A stretch of DNA of 8,382 nucleotides, from the NCBI GenBank assembly GCA_025924845.1, contig JAICHN010000229.1, forward strand, positions 1-8,382, in the 5' to 3' direction. The notes under the pieces were generated by a model. That model was not told the DNA's origin, searched no databases, and saw nothing but the letters and a program-made list of their open reading frames with translations. Shown piece after piece: positions 1 to 5,729 of the stretch; the stretch's first letter is position 1; every line of letters begins with the position of its first letter. The translations under genes and the position numbers were made by a program. The DNA is from Chloroflexota bacterium (lineage in GTDB: Bacteria > Chloroflexota > UBA5177 > JANWHV01).

Positions 1-525
1 ATCCTGTTCCTCGCGCAACCAGGCCAGCTTTTGCAGCAGACGCTTGCTGGGGAATTGGCGCCCGTTTTCGTAGCGGCTGGCATGGTCCTGCAACCGACGT
101 TGATAGGCTTCGCGATCGCGCTCATTCCCTGCCTCGCTGCGCCGGTACCAGCAGTGCAGGTGACGCTGCACTTCATCGTCCCACGCTAGCCGGAAGTGAT
201 GATCGCCGTACTCAAACTCATGGGTTTCGGCGGTTTCCAGGGCATGGAACGCCTGCTCGAGTACGTTGACGGGGAGGGAAAGAAAGTCGTCGCGAATTTG
301 CCGCTCATGAGGATGAGCTTCATAGTGGTGTTGTGGGCTGGGGAACTCCACATGTATGCCGTGCCAGGAAATCTTGTACCAGAAGTGTCCGTGGTCGATG
401 TCCAGAAGGTCGTAGTCCTTAAGGAACATGCACCGCGCCGCCAAATGTTCTTCGCAATGCAACATCTCGGCGCTCGACTCGTTCGCGACATCGACGCTTG
501 CGTCGGCGAGTGAGACCTCGGTCAT
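1..525 (-). CDS. Hypothetical protein, His/Trp/Tyr-rich, N-terminal 175 residues (3' end beyond window)
   Basis: The frame is open from the ATG at 523-525 to the left edge, so the protein is at least 175 residues long and its C-terminus is not seen. The start is well supported: AGGAGG (complement of 533-538) sits 7 bases upstream, and the protein begins MTEVSLADASVDVANESSAE. The visible part looks soluble and hydrophilic, with no signal peptide or membrane segment. It has unusually many His, Trp and Tyr residues, for example DIDHGHFWYKISWHGIHVEF at about 53-72, HHYEAHPHER just after, and YGDHHFRLAW around 107-116. The last 50 or so residues are charged and probably helical (REAYQRRLQDHASRYENG, then KRLLQKLAWLREEQ). 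I do not recognise the family. The His-rich pattern might suggest metal binding, but no known metal motif is present. It is transcribed divergently from tRNA-Val. Coding on this strand is convincing because of the start context; the function is unknown. Confidence 0.75.
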   Translation of the reverse strand, partial: MTEVSLADASVDVANESSAEMLHCEEHLAARCMFLKDYDLLDIDHGHFWYKISWHGIHVEFPSPQHHYEAHPHERQIRDDFLSLPVNVLEQAFHALETAETHEFEYGDHHFRLAWDDEVQRHLHCWYRRSEAGNERDREAYQRRLQDHASRYENGRQFPSKRLLQKLAWLREEQD

Positions 526-532
526 AAATTGT

Positions 533-538
533 CCTCCT
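533..538 (-). promoter_or_regulatory. Ribosome binding site of the left-edge hypothetical gene
   Basis: Read on the minus strand this is AGGAGG, 7 bases before the ATG at 525-523. It decides the start and the strand of the left-edge gene and argues against the plus-strand open frame at 196-513. Confidence 0.8.
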
Positions 539-576
539 ACACCTAATCCTCACCACGCATCCCGGTTGATGACGCT

Positions 577-605
577 ATGGTACGCCTCGGTTTCCTAGCG
601 GTCAA
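577..605 (-). promoter_or_regulatory. Promoter for the left-edge hypothetical gene
   Basis: On the minus strand a -35 element TTGACC (complement of 600-605) is followed after exactly 17 bases by a -10 element TACCAT (complement of 577-582). That is 5/6 and 4/6 matches to the sigma-70 consensus. Transcription would start near 570, giving a leader of about 45 bases that contains the Shine-Dalgarno. It is back to back with the tRNA-Val promoter, the two -35 boxes being less than 30 bases apart. Predicted from sequence only. Confidence 0.55.
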
Positions 606-633
606 CAATTCCGGTGCATGAACTGGATCGGGG

Positions 634-663
634 TTGACGGCGTTTGACGGTGCTGCGTATACT
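634..663 (+). promoter_or_regulatory. Promoter of tRNA-Val and probably of the T-box/thrS unit
   Basis: The -35 TTGACG (634-639) and -10 TATACT (658-663) are separated by 18 bases, each a 5/6 match to consensus. The expected start near 670 lies only about 3 bases before the mature tRNA. A second TTGACG at 644-649, exactly 10 bases downstream, is too close to this -10 to act as its -35. I see no better promoter between the tRNA and the T-box, so this one may drive thrS as well. Confidence 0.7.
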
Positions 664-672
664 CCCACCTAC

Positions 673-746
673 GGGCGGTTAGCTCAGTTGGTTAGAGCGC
701 TGCGTTGACATCGCAGAGGCCATTGGTTCGAGTCCAATATCGCCCA
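673..746 (+). tRNA. tRNA-Val (anticodon GAC)
   Basis: A full cloverleaf can be drawn. The acceptor stem GGGCGGT (673-679) pairs with ATCGCCC (739-745) with one G-U pair. The D-arm is GCTC/GAGC with an AGTTGGTTA loop. The anticodon stem CTGCG/CGCAG (700-704 with 712-716) closes the loop TTGACAT, with anticodon GAC at 707-709 reading GUC. The T-arm is ATTGG-TTCGAGT-CCAAT (722-738). The discriminator is A746. CCA is not encoded and must be added by nucleotidyltransferase. The T-box leader begins only about 25 bases downstream. Confidence 0.95.
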
Positions 747-770
747 CTGGGTTTGTTCCAGGTTGTTTCG

Positions 771-1003
771 CACTCTCGCGGACACGCGGCTGGTTGCTTG
801 GCCCTCAGAGAGATGCTCCCCGGCTGTAAGAGCATCGGTTCCTCGACCATCCCGCACCACCACGAGCGTCAGTTGTCGCGGTTAACGCGGCACGCCCGCC
901 CCCGTTAAAGGGCGCCAATGAGTGGCGATCGCGATCGCCGAATCTGGGTGGAACCACGGAGGCAGGGCCTCTCGTCCCGAGCGGACGAGAGGCTCTTTGT
1001 TTT
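771..1003 (+). promoter_or_regulatory. Thr-specific T-box riboswitch (leader of thrS)
   Basis: This leader senses uncharged tRNA-Thr and controls transcription read-through into thrS. Stem I base: 772-778 pairs with 863-869 with one mismatch. Above the specifier loop, GCGG (786-789) pairs with CCGC (852-855) and TGGT (791-794) with ACCA (846-849). The distal AGAGAG motif is at 807-812, and a 7-bp apical hairpin (812-818 with 830-836) carries a GGCTG loop, as in classical T-boxes. The 3' side of the specifier loop is ACCACCA (856-862); ACC at 859-861 followed by the conserved purine A862 is a Thr codon. A palindromic Stem III candidate lies at 924-939. The T-box proper is GGGTGGAACCACG (946-958): GGG pairs with CCC (976-978), ACG pairs with CGT (973-975), and the 7-base bulge is TGGAACC. 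UGGA would pair with a tRNA 3' end UCCA, implying discriminator U on tRNA-Thr. Confidence 0.93.
967..1003 (+). terminator. Regulatory terminator of the thrS T-box
   Basis: A perfect 11-bp stem (967-977 with 983-993) with a 5-base loop CGAGC is followed by a T-rich run TCTTTGTTTT (994-1003). Its 5' arm supplies the CGT and CCC segments that the antiterminator also needs, so the two structures exclude each other. Uncharged tRNA-Thr would favour antitermination and expression of thrS. Confidence 0.93.
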
Positions 1004-1027
1004 GGAGCCGGCACGAGGAGGTTTAGC

Positions 1028-2800
1028 ATGGCGGAATCTATTGCATCCTACGAAGGTGACATTCAGAGCAGCGGCATTTCAGAGCTGGACGCCATGCGGC
1101 ACAGCCTGGCCCACGTCATGGCGGAGGCGGTACTCGAGCTGTTCCCCGATGCCAAATTGGGGATCGGGCCCTGGATCGAGCATGGCTTTTACTACGACTT
1201 TGACCTGCCGCGCTCCCTCACTCCCGACGACCTGGAGCAGATCGAGAAGCTGATGCGGAAACGCATCGCCGCGCGCACTCCCTTCGAGCGCGCCGTGCTC
1301 ACCCATGAAGAAGCCCGCCGTCTGTTCGCCGACCAGCAGTATAAGCTTGAACTGATCGAGGGCTTTAAGGACCAACAATTAAGCACCTACCGCCAGGCCG
1401 ACTTCGTTGACCTCTGTCGTGGTCCCCATGTCGCGGATACCGGGAAGATTGGCGCCTTTAAGCTGCTCAGCGTGGCGGGCGCCTATTGGCGAGGCGACGA
1501 GCATCGTCCCATGCTCCAGCGGATCTATGGCGCGGCCTTCGCCACCCAGGCCGAATTGGACGAGTACCTGCACCGCCTGGAGCAGGCACGCTTACGCGAT
1601 CACCGCAAACTCGGCAAGGAGCTTCACCTGTTCACCTTCAGCGACCAGATCGGCCCCGGCCTGCCGCTATTCCTCCCCCGCGGCGAAATCCTTCGCCACC
1701 TGATGGAGGAGTATGTGCGAGACACGCAGACCCGCTACGGCTATCAGCATGTGTGGACCGGGCACATGGTAAAGCGTGAACTCTTCGCTCGTTCGGGCCA
1801 CCTGGAGCATTATGGCGATGTGATGTTCCCGCCCATGATCGATGAAGATCAGGCGTTCATGCTCAAGCCGATGAATTGCCCCAGCCACATGACCCTGTTC
1901 AACACCGAGATGCACAGCTATCGTGACCTGCCCCTGCGCTATGCCGAGTTCTGCACGCTCTATCGCTATGAGCGCTCCGGCGAGTTGAGTGGCCTGACCA
2001 GGGTGCGCTCCCTCACTCAAGACGACTGCCATATCTTCTGTACGCCCGAGCAGGTAGGGGAGGAATTCGGCCGCGCCCTCGACCTGATCCGTGAGGTGCT
2101 CGATACCTACGGCTTCACCGATTATCGAGTGCAACTCTCCCTTCGCGATCCGGCCAGCGATAAGTTCGTGGATGATACCGAGAAGTGGTCTCTTGCCGAG
2201 GCCGCCCTCCGGCAGGCCCTGGATGCCAAAGGGGTCAGTTACACTCCAGTCACCGGTGAGGCGGCGTTCTACGGTCCCAAGGCCGACTTCATGGCTCGTG
2301 ACGTGCTGGGCCGCGAGTGGCAGCTCTCTACCATTCAGGTCGATTTCATCCAGCCGGCCCGGCTCGGCGTGGAGTACATCGCCGAGGACGGCAAGCCGCA
2401 TACCCCGGTCGTCCTGCATCGTGCCGTGACCGGTTCGACCGAGCGATTTCTCGGCGTACTGATCGAGCACTTTGGCGGCGCTTTCCCCCTCTGGCTCTCG
2501 CCCGTTCAGGCCATCGTTCTCCCGATCGCCGACCGGCATAACGCCTACGCGGCCGAAACGGCGACGCGGTTCCAGGCCGCCGGCCTTCGCGTGGAGGTTG
2601 ATAGCCGAAGTGAACGGCTCCAATTCAAGATTCGCGAGGCGCAGGTGCAGAAGATGCCGTACATGCTGGTCGTGGGCGATACTGAAGCCGCCGCGGGCAC
2701 CGTCTCGGTTCGCGATCGGGCAGGCGCCAAGCGGGACGCCGTACCGGTGGATACGCTGGTCGCCGAACTGGCCGACCGATCGGCGCGACGCCTGCTGTAG
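1028..2800 (+). CDS. thrS: Threonine--tRNA ligase, form lacking the N-terminal TGS domain
   Basis: Cytoplasmic class II synthetase that charges tRNA-Thr with threonine; 590 residues against about 640 in E. coli. The start is fixed by AGGAGG at 1016-1021, 6 bases before the ATG and just past the T-box terminator, so the missing 50 or so residues (the N1/TGS domain) are a real absence. After a short leader the N2 editing domain has HSLAH (His25, His29) and CRGPH (Cys130, His134), followed by the GAYWRGD segment near 151. The catalytic core has MNCPSH with zinc ligand Cys284, QDDCHIFC with His335 and VLHRAVTGSTERF with His464, matching E. coli Cys334, His385 and His511. Motif 2 is around 311-327 (RYERSGELSGLTRVR) and motif 3 around 470-480. 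The anticodon-binding domain occupies about 490-590 (KIREAQVQKMPYMLVVGD). All key residues are present, so charging and Ser-tRNA-Thr editing are both expected. Expression is governed by the upstream T-box. Confidence 0.97.
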   Translation: MAESIASYEGDIQSSGISELDAMRHSLAHVMAEAVLELFPDAKLGIGPWIEHGFYYDFDLPRSLTPDDLEQIEKLMRKRIAARTPFERAVLTHEEARRLFADQQYKLELIEGFKDQQLSTYRQADFVDLCRGPHVADTGKIGAFKLLSVAGAYWRGDEHRPMLQRIYGAAFATQAELDEYLHRLEQARLRDHRKLGKELHLFTFSDQIGPGLPLFLPRGEILRHLMEEYVRDTQTRYGYQHVWTGHMVKRELFARSGHLEHYGDVMFPPMIDEDQAFMLKPMNCPSHMTLFNTEMHSYRDLPLRYAEFCTLYRYERSGELSGLTRVRSLTQDDCHIFCTPEQVGEEFGRALDLIREVLDTYGFTDYRVQLSLRDPASDKFVDDTEKWSLAEAALRQALDAKGVSYTPVTGEAAFYGPKADFMARDVLGREWQLSTIQVDFIQPARLGVEYIAEDGKPHTPVVLHRAVTGSTERFLGVLIEHFGGAFPLWLSPVQAIVLPIADRHNAYAAETATRFQAAGLRVEVDSRSERLQFKIREAQVQKMPYMLVVGDTEAAAGTVSVRDRAGAKRDAVPVDTLVAELADRSARRLL

Positions 2801-2803
2801 GCC

Positions 2804-2854
2804 GGCCGAGGTTCATGAGGAGGTACCACCCCCTCCTCCTCATGAACCTCGGCC
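2804..2854. terminator. Perfect 20-bp inverted repeat behind thrS, probable terminator
   Basis: The arms 2804-2823 and 2835-2854 are exact reverse complements over 20 bp and enclose an 11-base loop (TACCACCCCCT). The structure starts 4 bases after the thrS stop codon. It would be a very stable RNA hairpin and most simply ends thrS transcription or protects its 3' end. It has no proper T tract behind it (CAAATACTTT), so it is not a classical intrinsic terminator. Being perfectly symmetric it could act in both directions or be a dispersed palindromic element; one copy cannot tell. Confidence 0.6.
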
Positions 2855-2861
2855 CAAATAC

Positions 2862-2890
2862 TTTCCTTATGCCGCGCCTTCTGCGATACT
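2862..2890 (+). promoter_or_regulatory. Possible promoter of the glycoside hydrolase gene
   Basis: TTTCCT (2862-2867) and GATACT (2885-2890) are spaced by 17 bases. The -10 matches consensus at 4/6 and the -35 at 3/6. The predicted start would fall on or next to the ATG at 2898, giving an almost leaderless message. It is the only candidate I see in the 43 bases between the hairpin and the gene. Confidence 0.25.
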
Positions 2891-2897
2891 GGAGCCC

Positions 2898-5729
2898 ATG
2901 CGGTCACTGATGAGCTCCCTTGGCGTTCGCCTAATCATCTTCCTCTTCCTGATCGTTCCCGCCGTTTTTGTGGAGACTCACCGTCAGCCCGGTCCCGGCT
3001 CGGCCCACGCCGCCAAGGCCACCTTGCTTACCGGTGATCCCCGCTTCGGCCTCAACGGCGTATTGCCTGACTACTACGCCCATGTACACGGCATCAAGAA
3101 GTTCCCCTGGGCAAGCACCGCCGCTCAGGAAGGAGCGAAGCTCAACCGGTTCTCCTTCGACTGGCAAACCGTGGAGCCGCAACCCGATCAATTCAACTTC
3201 AGCCAGCCTGCCGCCTATGTCGCGTCGGACCTGGCGCACGGCCTGAGCAGCATCGCCATTCTTGAGCACACCCCGTATTGGGCATCTTCCGCCGTAACCA
3301 AGAACCCGGCGGCCCAGGTGCCGAGCGGGCTCGCCTTGCCGTGGAACAATACGCAGAACACCTGGGGCTACTTCGTCTATCAGTCAGCCTTACACTTCAA
3401 AGGCCAGATTGCGTACTGGGAAGTGTGGAATGAACCGGATCTCCAAAACGGCGCCTCCTGGGCGGGCTCGCGCGCGGACTTCTACCTTCTACTGAAGGTG
3501 GCGTACCAGGCGATCAAGGCCGCCGATCCCAGTGCCCAGGTGCTGATCGGCAGCCTCAACTATAACCCGACCTGGCTCAACGACGTCTTCAAGGCCGACC
3601 AGGCCGATCCCGACAGCGCGGCCAACCAGGGCTTCTTCGATGGGCTCGGCCTCCACTCCTATGGCCGCTCGATCGGCATCTACAACATGGCGGTCAAGGC
3701 CCATCAAGTGATGGCTAACTTCGGCTACACCGGAAAGGTCCTGATCGCCACCGAACTGGGCGTTGCCGTGGACGACGACCCGCCGGTGCCCGCCAACGGC
3801 CTGGTCGCTACCTCCGCCGAGGCGTCATCGTACATTCTCGAGGCATTCGCCGCGGCGTTGGCGGGCGGCGTGGACCGCATGCTGCTCTATCGAGCCAGCG
3901 ATGTGGGTGAAGCCGGCTACTATGGATTATTGAAGTACTCCGGGACGGCACGGTCGACGGTCGTGGCCTATCAATTGGCCACGCAATACTTCGCGAACGT
4001 ACAATCGGCGCGGCTGCTGCAGAGTAATACCGTCACGCGCGTGATGCTCGACGAGGGCGACCAGCAAGTGACCGTGTTGTGGAACAACTCACCTCGGCCG
4101 ACTACGATCTCGTTCTATGAACAGAGCGCCAACGGCGGCACCCTGCTGGATGCGACCGGCGCGCCCAGCCAGGCAATACCCGATGCCAACGGCTACTACA
4201 GGATTCCACTCCCTGGCGCCACCAACAACCATGGCGCCAATTCGTCGGACTTCATCATCGGAGGCGGACCGCTGATCCTGGTCGAGCGCGGCCCCTTCGT
4301 GCCCACCCAGACGCCGACCCCGACCAATACCGCCAGCGCCACCGTGACGGCGACCTTCACCGGGACCCCAACCGCCGTGAATACCGTGCCAACCTCAACC
4401 CCCTCGCCGACCGAGACCAATACCGCGACGCCGACCGCCACCAGCACTCCCACTTTCCCTCCGAACGCCCCCCATACCGCCTTCCCAGCCGGAGACGGCG
4501 GTAATCTCTACCATGAAACGCTGAGCGTAGCCAATCCCTTCTCCACCACCACTCATTTGCGTCTTTCCGCCATCGGCCAGAGTGGTCCGATCACCACGAC
4601 GGACCTCCAGGCGCCTGCCGACGCCTTTACCGATATCGACCTGAGCACCTGGAATCTCCCCGCTAAACCATACGGCCTAAACCTGCTGGCCGACCAGCCC
4701 GTGGCCGGCACCCGCGTCATGTATTACGGAACCGGCGCGAGCGTCGTCCCCGGTATCGCGTCCGCAAGCACGCATTGGTATTTCCCAGGGACTGCCGCCA
4801 CAACGCCAATCACCCAGGAAGTGACGCTCAGTAACCCTCGAGCCGAAGCGGCCGGGATCACCCTTACCGAGATCGGCGATACCGGGGTGCTCCGCACGAT
4901 CACCGGCCATGTGAACGGCCATGGCCAACATACGTTTACCGTGGCGCGGGGCGGGCGCGATCCCGATCTGGCGCTCGTCCTCTCTTCGGATCAGCCCGTA
5001 GCGGCGGAATATACGGCGTTCCTGCCCGGCGGCAACCCCGTGGTAGGCGTGCAGGGCATCCGCGACCTTTCCCACGTTTGGTACAGCGCGGAAGGCTATG
5101 AGAGCAAGGGTTGGAGCGACCATCTTGTCGTGCTCAACCCCAATGAGCGCACCACGGCACGCCTCACCATCGTCGCCTACGGCACCAAGCCGGTATCAGC
5201 GGCGCACCCCGCGGCGGCGATGACCGGGACCATACTCCCACAGCAGCGGGCCACGATTGACCTCAGCACGCTGGGCATTACCGGCTCGTACAGCACCGTA
5301 ATCACCAGCACCATCCCTATTGCCGTAAACCGAACCGAATCCTTCGGCACGAAGGAGCAGAGTGCGGTGCTGAGCCCCGGCATTGGTCGGCCATCCACTA
5401 GTTGGACCTTCCCCTCGGGCGCGACCGGCATCTCCCCCATCTTCGACGGCGCGAGTGAATTCTTGTTGCTGTTCGATCCCTCGTCTACCAAATCGGCGAG
5501 CCTATCCCTATCGATTCTCGCCGCCAACGGCACCGTGATTCATCCGCCGCCCTTCGTTCTGCAGCCCCGGCAACGGTTCACGGTTGATTTGGCCAAGTTG
5601 GGCCTACCACCCGGGCGAAACGCCGTGGTGGTGCAAAGCACCAACCAGGTGCCGTTCGTGGCCGAACAAAGCGTCTATTACAACAAGGGAGTGGCGGGCT
5701 TCAGCGGTCCCGGCGTGCCCGCACCCTGA
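2898..5729 (+). CDS. Secreted clan GH-A-like glycoside hydrolase with Thr/Pro linker and four C-terminal beta repeats
   Basis: 943 residues from the ATG at 2898 (GGAG at 2891-2894, only 3 bases away). The frame stays open upstream into thrS, but that part is shadow sequence; ATG 2910 is a second possible start. Residues 1-38 look like a signal peptide: hydrophobic core LIIFLFLIVPAVFV at 12-25, cleavage likely after SAHA (38). Residues about 45-460 resemble a TIM-barrel glycosidase of the GH5/GH39 type: WEVWNEPD carries the likely acid/base Glu179 and LIATELG the likely nucleophile Glu286. Substrate unknown, presumably a plant or microbial polysaccharide. Residues 469-525 form a Thr/Pro/Ser linker. 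Four repeats of about 100-110 residues follow (starts near 526, 626, 726, 834), opening with patterns such as HWYFPG, HVWYSAEGY or SWTFPSG and closing with PVAGTRVMYYG or PFVAEQSVYY, as in Chloroflexota and actinobacterial surface proteins. These may mediate wall or substrate attachment. No LPXTG or C-terminal membrane segment is seen. Confidence 0.85.
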   Translation: MRSLMSSLGVRLIIFLFLIVPAVFVETHRQPGPGSAHAAKATLLTGDPRFGLNGVLPDYYAHVHGIKKFPWASTAAQEGAKLNRFSFDWQTVEPQPDQFNFSQPAAYVASDLAHGLSSIAILEHTPYWASSAVTKNPAAQVPSGLALPWNNTQNTWGYFVYQSALHFKGQIAYWEVWNEPDLQNGASWAGSRADFYLLLKVAYQAIKAADPSAQVLIGSLNYNPTWLNDVFKADQADPDSAANQGFFDGLGLHSYGRSIGIYNMAVKAHQVMANFGYTGKVLIATELGVAVDDDPPVPANGLVATSAEASSYILEAFAAALAGGVDRMLLYRASDVGEAGYYGLLKYSGTARSTVVAYQLATQYFANVQSARLLQSNTVTRVMLDEGDQQVTVLWNNSPRPTTISFYEQSANGGTLLDATGAPSQAIPDANGYYRIPLPGATNNHGANSSDFIIGGGPLILVERGPFVPTQTPTPTNTASATVTATFTGTPTAVNTVPTSTPSPTETNTATPTATSTPTFPPNAPHTAFPAGDGGNLYHETLSVANPFSTTTHLRLSAIGQSGPITTTDLQAPADAFTDIDLSTWNLPAKPYGLNLLADQPVAGTRVMYYGTGASVVPGIASASTHWYFPGTAATTPITQEVTLSNPRAEAAGITLTEIGDTGVLRTITGHVNGHGQHTFTVARGGRDPDLALVLSSDQPVAAEYTAFLPGGNPVVGVQGIRDLSHVWYSAEGYESKGWSDHLVVLNPNERTTARLTIVAYGTKPVSAAHPAAAMTGTILPQQRATIDLSTLGITGSYSTVITSTIPIAVNRTESFGTKEQSAVLSPGIGRPSTSWTFPSGATGISPIFDGASEFLLLFDPSSTKSASLSLSILAANGTVIHPPPFVLQPRQRFTVDLAKLGLPPGRNAVVVQSTNQVPFVAEQSVYYNKGVAGFSGPGVPAP

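Noticed and set aside
196..513. Plus-strand open frame of 105 codons opposite the left-edge gene
   Set aside because: It has no Shine-Dalgarno, and the minus-strand frame has a strong one plus a promoter and is open through the whole region to the edge.
705..710. TTGACA inside the tRNA-Val anticodon loop as a -35 for the T-box transcript
   Set aside because: No -10 at 16-18 bases follows; the nearest AT-rich hexamer (CAATAT, 735-740) is 24 bases away, and these bases are explained by the tRNA.
924..939. Palindrome GGCGATCGCGATCGCC as a protein operator
   Set aside because: Its position between Stem I and the T-box sequence fits the Stem III hairpin of the riboswitch, which explains the symmetry.
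1667..2623. Long minus-strand open frame (318 codons) inside thrS
   Set aside because: It is antisense to the conserved catalytic core of ThrRS, has no start signals and no recognisable domain; it is a GC-rich shadow frame.
2472..2897. N-terminal extension of the glycosidase frame into thrS
   Set aside because: It would overlap thrS by over 300 bases, run through the hairpin at 2804-2854 and place the signal peptide in the middle of the protein. The Arg/Pro-rich translation is a shadow of thrS.
4302..4472. Thr/Pro-coding near-repeats as a DNA repeat array or CRISPR-like element
   Set aside because: There is no fixed unit or spacing; the pattern is codon-level repetition of ACC/CCG for a flexible linker between the catalytic barrel and the C-terminal repeats.
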